Positions 6,874 to 13,904 of a DNA stretch of 19,134 nt are shown in pieces; within the stretch, counting starts at the first letter, position 1, and the number at the start of each line of letters is the position of its first letter. Source of the stretch: JBOHUX01 sp050734915 (lineage in GTDB: Bacteria > Chloroflexota > Dormibacteria > Dormibacterales > Dormibacteraceae); the NCBI GenBank assembly GCA_050734915.1, contig JBOHUX010000025.1, positions 1 through 19,134 of the forward strand, read 5' to 3'. The position numbers were made by a program, and so were the translations under genes. Below the pieces are notes generated by a model. The model did not search any database. It was not told the origin of the DNA and worked only from the letters and a program-made list of their open reading frames with translations.

Positions 6874-7806
6874 ATGCTGACGATCAAGGACATCGACGAG
6901 ATGGCCGGCGCCTGCCGCAACTGGGGCCGCTGGGGCCCGGACGACGAGATCGGAACCCTCAACCTGATCACTCCGGAGACGACGCGAAGCGCCGCCCAGG
7001 AGGTCAGGATCGGCCGCTCGATCTCCCTGGCGATCCGGTTCGGTCCCACCGGGCCCCAGATCACCGGCATGGGAGGTCGGTTCAACCCCCGCCATCGGAT
7101 GATCGCGACTGGGACCGCCGCCGCCGCCGACGAGCGCCCCCATGGCTACGCCGACGACGTCCTCGAGCTCTGTGTCCATGGCGCCACCCACTGGGATTGC
7201 CTGGCCCACGTGTTTCACGATGGGGTGATGTGGAACGGCTACGACATGCGCTTGGTGGGCGACCTGGGGGCGGCGAAGAACAGCATCGTCGCCACCAAGG
7301 ACCGGCTGGTCGGCCGCGCGGTGCTCCTCGATATGCCCCGCTGGAAGGGGATCGACTGGATGCCGGACGGCGAGAAGATCACCCCCCAGGACCTCGAGGC
7401 CTGCCTGGAGGAGATCCAGATCGAGGTCCGGTCGGGCGACTTCCTGCTGGTCAGGACAGGCCAGATGGGGCGCTGCTTCCAGGAGGGCTGGGGCGCCTTC
7501 GCGGGCGGCGACGCCCCCGGGCTCGACCTCGACACCGCGCTCTGGCTCAAGGAGAAGGACGTCGCCGCCATCGCCACCGACACGTGGGGGGCCGAGGTGC
7601 GCCCCAACCAGGTCGAGGACATGCTCCAGCCCTGGCACCGGCTGGCGATCCCCAACGTCGGGCTCATGGTCGGCGAGATGTTCAACCTCGAGGAGCTGGC
7701 GGAAGCCTGCGCGGACGACGGTCGATACACGGGGATGATCGTCGCCCCCACGCTGCCCATCGAGGGAGGCGTCGGCTCCCCCGTCAACCCGGTCGTTCTC
7801 CGCTGA
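6874..7806 (+). CDS. Cyclase-family metal-dependent hydrolase (kynurenine formamidase-like fold)
   Basis: A 310-residue member of the 'cyclase' family (PF04199), which includes KynB arylformamidase and isatin hydrolase: Zn or Mn enzymes that open amide or lactam rings or hydrolyse formamides. The core motif HGATHWDCLAH (102-112) matches the family's HxGTHxDxxxH, with Ala for the usual Gly/Thr at one position and Leu where Pro is common. Other marks are LLDMPRWKG (151-159), ATDTWGAEVRPN (234-245) and late IEGGVGSPVNP (296-306) containing the conserved Glu297. The ATG at 6874 follows AGGGAGGAG (6862-6870), an excellent ribosome binding site. This longer, 300-residue type is a poorly characterised branch. 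It is adjacent to an ACMSD-like gene, and both activities occur in tryptophan/kynurenine-type degradation, but no other pathway gene confirms that. Confidence 0.88.
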   Translation: MLTIKDIDEMAGACRNWGRWGPDDEIGTLNLITPETTRSAAQEVRIGRSISLAIRFGPTGPQITGMGGRFNPRHRMIATGTAAAADERPHGYADDVLELCVHGATHWDCLAHVFHDGVMWNGYDMRLVGDLGAAKNSIVATKDRLVGRAVLLDMPRWKGIDWMPDGEKITPQDLEACLEEIQIEVRSGDFLLVRTGQMGRCFQEGWGAFAGGDAPGLDLDTALWLKEKDVAAIATDTWGAEVRPNQVEDMLQPWHRLAIPNVGLMVGEMFNLEELAEACADDGRYTGMIVAPTLPIEGGVGSPVNPVVLR

Positions 7807-7818
7807 GCATCTCATGCG

Positions 7819-7886
7819 CGGGGGCGAGGTCCCAGGCGGCGGCAACCCCCGTGACCGGCACGTGAGGCGCTTCCGCCCGCCCCTCA
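7819..7886. terminator. Possible weak terminator between convergent genes
   Basis: Between the cyclase gene (ends 7806) and the MFS gene (ends 7884) there are two inverted repeats: CGGGGG (7819-7824) / CCCCCG (7846-7851), and TGAGG (7863-7867) / CCTCA (7882-7886). Neither is followed by a T-run, so assignment is tentative. Confidence 0.3.
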
Positions 7887-9188
7887 GGCCTCGTCGGAGC
7901 CGCCGCCGGCGGCGTTGAGCGGGACCCCGGATCCGGCCCCCCAGCCCTCCCGCTCCTGGTCCACGAGCGGGTTCAGCAAGCACCAGGCGGCCAGGCCGAC
8001 CACCCCCGCGAAGACGTATCCCCAGCGCCAGCCGACGCCGTCCACGATGGCCGCGAACAGGAGTTGCCCGGCCACCCCGGTGGACGCGAACAAGGTGGCC
8101 TGGAGGCCCATCGCGGTCCCCGCCCGGGAGGGGCCGGCGATCTCGCCGGTGACCGTGAAGTTGAGCCCGTTGGAGGTCACCGAGACGAATCCCACCCCCA
8201 GAAGCAGGGCCAACAGGGGGCCGAGCGGGACGTCCACGAAGATGCCGACCGCGATCGACCCCAGGGCGCTGGCGGCAGCCGCCAGCCGGAGAAGGCCGAG
8301 GCGGTGCCCGAGGCGGTCGGAGAGCCGCCCGACCGCGACCAGGCCGGCCGCCCCGGTGATCTGGAGCACGGCGAGCAGGCCCGCGGCCGGGGCAAGACCG
8401 AGCCCGCGGGCGTGGGTGAGGAAGGTGGTCAGGTAGGCGACCAGGCTCAGTTGGCCGGCCATCATCAGCGCCCCAGCGCCGGCGACCCTCCAGATCCTGA
8501 CATCGCGCAGGGGCGAGGGGCCGGGCGGAGACGGCCGTGGTGAACGGAGGGTCGTGGAAGGCATCCAGATCCCGGCCGCAACCGCCGCCACGGCGGTCAT
8601 CGACGCCAGCTCGACGAGGCAGGCGGCGAGCCCGAACGTGAAGAGGACGCCGGGCAGCGACATCGCCGCCAGTGCGGCGCCCAGAGGCACCGCCATCTGC
8701 CGGACCCCGAGCGCGGCCCCTCGCTCGCCGGCGTCGAACCACCTCAGCACCGCCCGGCCCCCGGCGGGGACCGCGACCGTGCCCGTCATGCCCGCCAGCA
8801 CCAGGCACCCGAGCAGGCTGTAGTAGCCGGGCGTGAGCGCGGCTCCGAACAGCGCCAGCGCGCTGGCGCCCAGCCCCAACAGAAGGACCCGGCCCTCGCC
8901 GAAGCGGTCGGTGGCGAGGCCCCAGGCAAGATTGGTGGCCACCATCCCCAGCATCATCGCCGCGAGCACGGCACCGGTATGGACGAGATCGACGTCGAAG
9001 TGTGCCTGGATGGCGGGCGCGATCGCCGAGAGGCCGTAGGCGGAGGCGGCCAGGGCGACCTGCGCGCCCGCGCTCACGGCCAGCACCGCCCACCGGTAGG
9101 GTTGTCTCGACGGGTCCAACCCGGGCCCGCCGCCCAACCCCCGATCGCCGCTCGTGGCTCCGCGGACGCGCCCGGCTCGCGAACCCAC
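7884..9188 (-). CDS. MFS transporter
   Basis: A 434-residue major facilitator superfamily permease of the inner membrane, with about 12 hydrophobic segments. After a soluble N-terminus of about 30 residues come two six-helix halves joined by a Pro/Ser-rich loop (SPRPSPPGPSP). The helix 2-3 loop has the family signature WGLATDRFGEGRVLL, and the second-half counterpart is GRLSDRLGHRLGL. The start is GTG 9188 (GTG GGT TCG CGA); the upstream GGATGGA is only a weak Shine-Dalgarno site. An internal TTG about 24 codons later (LDPSRQPYRW) is an alternative that would leave a shorter leader. It is convergent with the amidohydrolase/cyclase pair and divergent from the lipoyl/E1 operon, which makes uptake of the locus substrate its most likely role; this is inference. 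Confidence 0.88.
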   Translation of the reverse strand: MGSRAGRVRGATSGDRGLGGGPGLDPSRQPYRWAVLAVSAGAQVALAASAYGLSAIAPAIQAHFDVDLVHTGAVLAAMMLGMVATNLAWGLATDRFGEGRVLLLGLGASALALFGAALTPGYYSLLGCLVLAGMTGTVAVPAGGRAVLRWFDAGERGAALGVRQMAVPLGAALAAMSLPGVLFTFGLAACLVELASMTAVAAVAAGIWMPSTTLRSPRPSPPGPSPLRDVRIWRVAGAGALMMAGQLSLVAYLTTFLTHARGLGLAPAAGLLAVLQITGAAGLVAVGRLSDRLGHRLGLLRLAAAASALGSIAVGIFVDVPLGPLLALLLGVGFVSVTSNGLNFTVTGEIAGPSRAGTAMGLQATLFASTGVAGQLLFAAIVDGVGWRWGYVFAGVVGLAAWCLLNPLVDQEREGWGAGSGVPLNAAGGGSDEA

Positions 9189-9373
9189 TCGAGTCCATCC
9201 ATCTCGCCCGCCATTACGCCTGGGGGCCGCTGCCCTGCTCGGGGCCTCAACGCATCACCGGGTCCGGATGTCGCGGGACCCGCGGTCCGATACTCTAACC
9301 AAACCATGGCGGCGACCCCCCATCTGAGCGGTGCCGGCGCCCGCGCGGCCGCTCCTGTCACGGTTGCCTGACA

Positions 9374-9631
9374 GTGCAGGTGGAGGTGCGCCTTCCGCAG
9401 TGGGGGATGGGCATGACCGACGGCACCATCGTGGAATGGACCAAGCAGGTCGGCGACCGGGTCGAAGAGGGGGAGGTGCTGGCCCGCGTCGAGGCGGCCA
9501 AGGTCGAGGCGGAGCTGGAGTCGCCGGAGACGGGCGTGCTCAGCGAGATCAGGGTCGAGGCAGGCGTCACCGTTGGGATCTATACGGCCCTCGCCGTGAT
9601 CGAAACCGCAGGCCCGGAGCCGGGCGGGTGA
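9374..9631 (+). CDS. Stand-alone lipoyl (biotinyl/lipoyl attachment) domain protein
   Basis: An 85-residue single-domain carrier. The fold begins VEVRLPQWGMGMTDGTIVEW, as in the lipoyl domain of 2-oxoacid dehydrogenase E2 proteins, and the modified residue is predicted to be Lys43 in VEAAKVEAEL, at the tip of the beta-turn where E2 domains carry DKA. The C-terminal half (SPETGVLSEI, then VGIYTALAVIET) completes the second half-barrel. No peripheral-subunit-binding or catalytic acyltransferase domain follows: the protein ends after GPEPGG. The start is GTG 9374. Its stop overlaps the GTG of the next gene in GTGA, a classic translational-coupling arrangement, so it should be made with E1-alpha and be its substrate. 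Biotinylation instead of lipoylation is less likely because the AMKM motif is absent. Confidence 0.88.
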   Translation: MQVEVRLPQWGMGMTDGTIVEWTKQVGDRVEEGEVLARVEAAKVEAELESPETGVLSEIRVEAGVTVGIYTALAVIETAGPEPGG

Positions 9632-10635
9632 GCCCCCCGGCGGGCGCGGGGCTCCCGCCCCAGGTCCTGCTCGAGATGCACCGGAGGATGGTTCGCATCC
9701 GCCGTTTCGAGGAGGCCGTCAAGAGCCTGGTCAAGCGCGGCGAGCTGCCCGGCGCCGCCCACACCAGCCTCGGCCAGGAGGCGGAGGTGGTCGGCGCCTG
9801 CATGGGGGTCCGCGAGGACGACTTCATGACCGGCAACCACCGGTCTCACGGCCATCCGATCGGCAAGGGGTCCCCCCTGGCGCCGCTAATGGCGGAGCTG
9901 CTGGGCAAGAGCACCGGCATCTGCGGGGGCAAGGGAGGCTCCATGCACCTGGCCGACTTCAGCCGGGGCAGTCTCGGCGAGTCGGGCGTAGTCGGCTCCG
10001 CGATCCCCGTCGCCACCGGCGCCGCCCTCTCCGCCAAGGTGCTTCGCACCGGCCGGGTCTCGCTCTGCTTCTTCGGCGACGGCGCCTCCAACCAGGGCGT
10101 CCTCTTCGAGTGCATGAACATGGCCGCCGTCTGGAGCCTGCCGGTCATCTTCCTCTGCGAGAACAACCAGTACGCGTCCACCACCTCTCAACGCGAGGTC
10201 ATGAAGGAGCTGCGGATCTCCACGCGGGGGGCCGGCCTGGGCGTGCCCGGGATCACCGTCGAGGATGGCCAGGACGTGCTCGCCGTCCACGACGCTGTTC
10301 AAGAGGCTGCCGAGCTGGCGCGCCGCGGAGAGGGGCCGTCGCTCATCGAGGTGCTCACCTATCGCTACTCGGACCACTCCGAGGGCCTCATCCACGCCGG
10401 CGCCCACAGGGACCCGGCTGAGCACGAGGCCTGGGTGGCGCGGGACCCGATCCTGCTCTTCGGACGTCGGCTCGAGGAGCTGGGGATCGCCGACCGACCG
10501 GCCCTTGAGGCAATCGACGCGGACGTTCAGGGTGAGGTCCGCGAGGCTGTCCGATTCGCCAAGGAGAGCCCCTTCCCGGATCCCGAGGACGCGTTCAGGG
10601 GCCTGTTCTCAGAGCCCATCCCGGCTGGGCATTAG
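9628..10635 (+). CDS. Thiamine-diphosphate 2-oxoacid dehydrogenase E1, alpha subunit
   Basis: The alpha half of a TPP-dependent E1 of the pyruvate/acetoin/branched-chain type, which decarboxylates a 2-oxo acid (or cleaves acetoin) and loads the acyl group on lipoamide. It starts at the GTG (9628) that overlaps the lipoyl gene stop by 4 nt, giving 335 residues; an in-frame start at 9331 would read out-of-frame lipoyl sequence and is rejected. The TPP motif runs from GDGASNQGVLFE (150-161) to ENN (178-180). HRSHGH (71-76) and GGKGGSMH (100-107) match the acetoin/pyruvate E1-alpha class, and the loop YRYSDHSEG (245-253) is the phosphorylation-loop region. Full family length. It is followed 11 nt later by E1-beta. 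Confidence 0.94.
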   Translation: MSPPAGAGLPPQVLLEMHRRMVRIRRFEEAVKSLVKRGELPGAAHTSLGQEAEVVGACMGVREDDFMTGNHRSHGHPIGKGSPLAPLMAELLGKSTGICGGKGGSMHLADFSRGSLGESGVVGSAIPVATGAALSAKVLRTGRVSLCFFGDGASNQGVLFECMNMAAVWSLPVIFLCENNQYASTTSQREVMKELRISTRGAGLGVPGITVEDGQDVLAVHDAVQEAAELARRGEGPSLIEVLTYRYSDHSEGLIHAGAHRDPAEHEAWVARDPILLFGRRLEELGIADRPALEAIDADVQGEVREAVRFAKESPFPDPEDAFRGLFSEPIPAGH

Positions 10636-10646
10636 GGGGCAAGCCG

Positions 10647-11636
10647 GTGTCCACGCTCACCTACCTGGCCGCGATCGGGGCCGCCCAGCGGGAGGCGATG
10701 GCCGAGGATGAGCGCGTGGTCCTGCTGGGCGAGGACGTCCGCTCCAACCTCTTCGGGACCGCGCCCGGGTTCGTCGAGCTCTTCGGGGCCGACCGGGTCA
10801 TCAACACCCCCATCTCGGAGGCGTCGTTCGCCGGGATCGGCGTCGGCGCCGCCATGACCGGGCTGCGGCCGATCGTGGACTTCACGTACGCGACCTTCAT
10901 GTACCTCGCCATGGACCAGCTCATCAACCAGGCGGCCAAGAACCGCTACATGTTCGGCGCTCAGGCAAGCATCCCGATCGTCTACCGGGCGGGCATGTTC
11001 TACGGTGCCTCCACCGCCGCTCATCATTCCGACCGTCCCTACCCGATGTTCATGAACGTGCCGGGATTGAAGATCGTCGCCCCGGCCGGCGCCCACGACG
11101 CCAAGGGTCTTCTGCGCACCGCGATCCGCACCGACGACCCCGTCCTCGTCTTCGAGGATGCCACCTTGTGGACACGCAGGGAGGAGCTCCCGGAAGAGGA
11201 GTTCTTCGTGCCGCTGGGCGAGGCGCGCATGGTCCGCGAGGGGGGAGACGTGACGGTGGTGGCGATCGCGGGCGCGGTCCACCATGCCCGCGCCGCCGCC
11301 GAGTCGCTCGCCGGCGAGGGCATCTCCGTCGAGGTCATCGACCCCCGCAGCCTGGTCCCGCTCGACCGGGGCGCGATCCTGCGCTCGGTCGCCAAGACCG
11401 GCCGGCTGGTCGTCGTCGACCCCGCCTGCCGGACCTGCAGCGCGGCCAGCGAGATCGCGGCGATCGTGGCCGAGGAGGGCTTCGAGAGCCTGCGGGCCCC
11501 GATCCGGCGGGTGACCACCCCGGACGTGCCGATCCCATTCAGCCCTCCTCTCGAAAAACCCCTCTATCCGGACCGCCTGAAGATCGAAGCCGCGGTGCGC
11601 ACGGCACTGGGCGCCGGGTCGCCCTCGGTCACATGA
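10647..11636 (+). CDS. Thiamine-diphosphate 2-oxoacid dehydrogenase E1, beta subunit
   Basis: The 329-residue partner of the upstream alpha subunit; the two form an alpha2beta2 E1. The pyrimidine-binding domain has VVLLGEDV (24-31) and the activating Glu58 in TPISEAS, followed by FAGIGVGAAMTGLRP. STAAHHSDRPY (122-132) is the active-site His segment. The C-terminal transketolase domain begins about residue 205 and ends with CRTCSAASEIAAIVAEEGFE and the family's VTTPDVPIPFSPPLEK-type tail, which contacts E2. It starts at GTG 10647 with AGGGGGC about 6 nt upstream. In normal operons E2 and E3 follow; here the next gene, 109 nt on, is an amidohydrolase. Confidence 0.94.
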   Translation: MSTLTYLAAIGAAQREAMAEDERVVLLGEDVRSNLFGTAPGFVELFGADRVINTPISEASFAGIGVGAAMTGLRPIVDFTYATFMYLAMDQLINQAAKNRYMFGAQASIPIVYRAGMFYGASTAAHHSDRPYPMFMNVPGLKIVAPAGAHDAKGLLRTAIRTDDPVLVFEDATLWTRREELPEEEFFVPLGEARMVREGGDVTVVAIAGAVHHARAAAESLAGEGISVEVIDPRSLVPLDRGAILRSVAKTGRLVVVDPACRTCSAASEIAAIVAEEGFESLRAPIRRVTTPDVPIPFSPPLEKPLYPDRLKIEAAVRTALGAGSPSVT

Positions 11637-11745
11637 CACAAAGGCTCACCGTCAAGAGACGAACCCGCGCCTCGATCCGCGCTCTGTGGTACCCTCTCGC
11701 GGCCGCCCGACCGGGCCACGCCCGTGCGTCAGGAGTGAGCGACCC

Positions 11746-12750
11746 TTGATCGACGACATCTTCATTTTCGACTGCGTCATCCACGTCCACGACCTCTCGG
11801 ACGCGAACCTGCGCGGGGACCGGCCGGACGCGCGTTACTCCCGGGACCTCATGCTCGCCTTCGGCGATTCGGTTCGTGCACCGGAGGCGAACAGCCTCGA
11901 ATACGGTCGCCGTTGGCCACAGCAGGAGCTCTACAACATGGTCTTCGTGGAGGCGAAGACCGACCTCGCCATGGCCCAGGCGGTGCCCATCTTCGACTGG
12001 TACCAGGACTGGTTCGCGCCGGTCCAGGCCCAGTATGAGATGGCGCGGGCACACCCCCACCAGGTCCTCTTCTGCGGCGGGGTGGACCCCCTCTGGCACG
12101 GGCTCGACGACGCCCTCGACCAGCTCGACCACCAGGTCAGGGAGATGGGCGCCTGCTCGATCAAGTTCTACAACGGCCACCTCCCTCGCAGCTGGCGCTG
12201 CGACGACGAGAAGGTCGCCTATCCGCTCTACGAGAGGTGCCGAGAACTCGGCATCAAGGTCGTCCAGTTCCACAAGGGGCTCCCGTTCGGGATGCAGAAC
12301 GTCGAGGACCTGAGCCCGATCGACCTCCAGGCCCCGGCACGTGACTTCCCCGATCTGGAGTTCGTGATCCACCATCTCGCCCTTCCCTACTTCGAGGAGG
12401 CGGTCTCCATCGCCTCGCGCTTTCCCAACGTCCACCTCGCCCTCTCCGGCAACATCAACTACTTCCTGATCGCGCCCCGGCTGACCCAGGAACGCCTGGG
12501 CCGGCTGCTCCAGGAGGTGGGGGCGGACAAGCTGCTCTGGGGCTCGGAGGCGGCCCTCCAGGGAGGTCCGGCGCCCTACCTGAGGGCATTCCTCGAGATG
12601 GAGATCCCGGTGGATCTGCGGTCCGGCTACGGATACCCGCAGATCACCCGCGACGACAAGGAGAAGATTCTGGGCCTGAACTTCGGGCGGCTGATGGGGA
12701 TCGACCTCCAGGGCAAGCGTCAAGAGCAGCCTCCCCCGCAGGTGGCCTGA
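11746..12750 (+). CDS. Amidohydrolase-2 family protein, divergent
   Basis: A TIM-barrel amidohydrolase of 334 residues. I chose the TTG at 11746, which follows AGGAGTGAG (11731-11739); the frame is open to 11686, but that adds an Arg/Pro-rich stretch over the ribosome site. Probable ligands: His13 and His15 (CVIHVHD), Lys140 in SIKFYNGH, His176 in VQFHKGLPFG, His209/His210 in VIHHLALPYF, and Glu268 in LWGSEAA, where the family usually has Asp (GTD or GSD). It is rich in Trp/Tyr near residues 80-95 (PIFDWYQDWF), which could line a hydrophobic pocket. It shares only fold-level motifs with the amidohydrolase at 5780. It sits between E1-beta and the NifU-like gene, 4 nt from the latter, so it is probably part of one operon. 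Substrate not recognised. Confidence 0.82.
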   Translation: MIDDIFIFDCVIHVHDLSDANLRGDRPDARYSRDLMLAFGDSVRAPEANSLEYGRRWPQQELYNMVFVEAKTDLAMAQAVPIFDWYQDWFAPVQAQYEMARAHPHQVLFCGGVDPLWHGLDDALDQLDHQVREMGACSIKFYNGHLPRSWRCDDEKVAYPLYERCRELGIKVVQFHKGLPFGMQNVEDLSPIDLQAPARDFPDLEFVIHHLALPYFEEAVSIASRFPNVHLALSGNINYFLIAPRLTQERLGRLLQEVGADKLLWGSEAALQGGPAPYLRAFLEMEIPVDLRSGYGYPQITRDDKEKILGLNFGRLMGIDLQGKRQEQPPPQVA

Positions 12751-12754
12751 CAAA

Positions 12755-13069
12755 TTGAGCCGGGGAACCCTCGCCAAGGAGGCGGCGGCCGGGCTCGACA
12801 GCGCCCTTGCGGAGCTCAACTCCCGGCTTCGCGCCCACGCCGGCGGCATCGAGGTGCTCGGGGTCTCGCTGGCCGGAGATGTCCGGCTGCGGTTCACGGG
12901 CATGTGCACCGGCTGCCCCCACAAGCCCCTGACCATGGCCGCCACGATCCGGCCGGTGCTGCTCGCGCTGGAAGGCCTGACCCGCGTCGAGGCCGAGGGC
13001 GCGAGGATCTCTGCCGAGGCGGCGGCTCGCCTCGGCGCGGCTATGGGAGGCTACCGGCCGCCGGCCTGA
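12755..13069 (+). CDS. NifU C-terminal-domain-like Fe-S scaffold protein
   Basis: A 104-residue protein with the layout of the NifU/NfuA C-terminal domain: a helical segment (about 8-28), strand GIEVLGVSLAGDVRLRF (31-47), then FTGMCTGCPHKPLTM (47-61) with the CxxC pair Cys51/Cys54 that holds a bridging [4Fe-4S] cluster, then a helix beginning AATIRPVLLALEG. The start is TTG 12755, 4 nt after the amidohydrolase stop, with AGGTGG about 10 nt upstream. In the canonical family the segment after CxxC is Ser-rich (SSxxTL); here it is PHKPLTM, so this is a divergent member. Role inferred: cluster delivery to a partner at this locus (lipoate synthase needs Fe-S), or a simple electron or thiol function. 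Its last 19 nt overlap the end of the convergent gene. Confidence 0.75.
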   Translation: MSRGTLAKEAAAGLDSALAELNSRLRAHAGGIEVLGVSLAGDVRLRFTGMCTGCPHKPLTMAATIRPVLLALEGLTRVEAEGARISAEAAARLGAAMGGYRPPA

Positions 13070-13599
13070 TCGGGCCTCAGTTCGGGCTCAAGCTCGACGT
13101 GCAGCGGGCCGAGGATGGCCGCGCAGAGGTGATACCAGGCGACCGTCACGACCAGGTCTGTGACCCCTTCGAGGGGCAGCAGATCGCGGAGCCACGCGAA
13201 GGTCGCCTCAGTGCAGTCGCGCGTCCGCGCCAGCTCCCGCGCGTACCTGACCGCCGCCAGCTCGAGCTGGTCGAGCCCCTCGTCGCCCCCCCGACTGAGC
13301 GTCGCCAGCTTTCCGGCACTCACCCCCAGCCGCTCCGCAACCTCCTGGTGATGGGCCAGCTCGTAGGCCTGGCCGAGTTCCCGAGCGGTGGCGATGATGG
13401 CCATCTCCCGCAGCCGTGGATCGAGGCTCGAGTCGTCGCGGACGTAGCGCGACATGCCCAGGAAGGCGGCCAGGGCCGGAGGCTGGTTGGCCAGGACTCG
13501 GTAGAGGTTGAGCAGCGGTCTGCCCAGCGAGGCGATCTCGGCGAAGAGCTCGTCGACCGCGGGGCTCGAGCCGGCCGCGACGAGCGGGACGCGGGCCAC
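13051..13599 (-). CDS. Carboxymuconolactone decarboxylase / AhpD-like family protein
   Basis: An all-helical 182-residue protein of the CMD family. The family helix RLREMAIIATARELGQAYEL (62-81) is followed by AHHQEVAERLGV (82-93). His83/His84 fit the conserved CMD/AhpD His region, but the AhpD CxxC redox pair is absent, so a peroxidase-reductase role is unlikely and a lactone/acid decarboxylase-type or unknown role is favoured. It starts at GTG 13599 (MARVPLV, a typical family N-terminus); no good Shine-Dalgarno site is visible. It overlaps the NifU-like gene tail-to-tail by 19 nt and is divergent from the MBL gene at 13905. A perfect inverted repeat lies 11 bp upstream of its start. Its position fits an accessory enzyme of the same catabolic locus. 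Confidence 0.83.
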   Translation of the reverse strand: MARVPLVAAGSSPAVDELFAEIASLGRPLLNLYRVLANQPPALAAFLGMSRYVRDDSSLDPRLREMAIIATARELGQAYELAHHQEVAERLGVSAGKLATLSRGGDEGLDQLELAAVRYARELARTRDCTEATFAWLRDLLPLEGVTDLVVTVAWYHLCAAILGPLHVELEPELRPDQAGGR

Positions 13600-13609
13600 C
13601 CTTAGGCCC

Positions 13610-13626
13610 GCGACGCGTGGCGTCGC
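13610..13626. promoter_or_regulatory. Perfect 7-bp inverted repeat upstream of the CMD-like gene (operator or leader hairpin)
   Basis: GCGACGC (13610-13616), 3-nt spacer GTG, then GCGTCGC (13620-13626). It lies 11-27 bp upstream of the GTG start of the minus-strand CMD-like gene. It could be a dyad for a repressor or a 5'-UTR hairpin; which is not decidable here. Confidence 0.4.
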
Positions 13627-13804
13627 CGTCTCGGTCGGTCCCGGGTTGGCAAGCCATCAGGGTAGCTCCCGAGCGGCTCCATGCCAAGGAGGCGCGGCCG
13701 CCTCACGCGGGCTGAGGCCACGTTCGACCCTGAGCAGGCGGCTCTTTGGACCGCTCATCTCTGGCGCCGGGGGCATGTCTTCGACGCCGGCGCGGCCAGC
13801 CCGC

Positions 13805-13892
13805 CGGGCGCCTTCCGGGTTCCTTCCGGGTTCCTTCCGGGCGCCTTCCGGGCGCCTTCCGGATTCCTTCCGGGTTCCTTCCGGGTTCCTTC
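13805..13892. repeat. Eight tandem 11-bp repeats in front of the MBL gene
   Basis: Eight back-to-back units of CGGGTTCCTTC or its variants CGGGCGCCTTC and CGGATTCCTTC, starting at 13805, 13816, 13827, 13838, 13849, 13860, 13871 and 13882. The order of variants is GCG, GTT, GTT, GCG, GCG, ATT, GTT, GTT. The strictly 11-bp period is close to one DNA helical turn. The array ends 12 bp before the ATG at 13905. There are no spacers and no dyad, so it is not a CRISPR. Confidence 0.95.
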
Positions 13893-13904
13893 TAGAATCC
13901 CTGG

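Noticed and set aside
6661..9198. An 845-residue minus-strand open frame over the amidohydrolase end, cyclase and MFS genes
   Set aside because: It reads as Arg/Gly/Pro-rich sequence with no domain, and lies antisense or out of frame to three clear families. GC-driven shadow.
11690..11695. TACCCT as a -10 box for a separate amidohydrolase/NifU-like promoter
   Set aside because: No -35 at a usable distance; the 109-nt gap may simply be within the operon.
13805..13892. CRISPR array
   Set aside because: Units are 11 bp and contiguous, with no spacers, and there are no cas genes.
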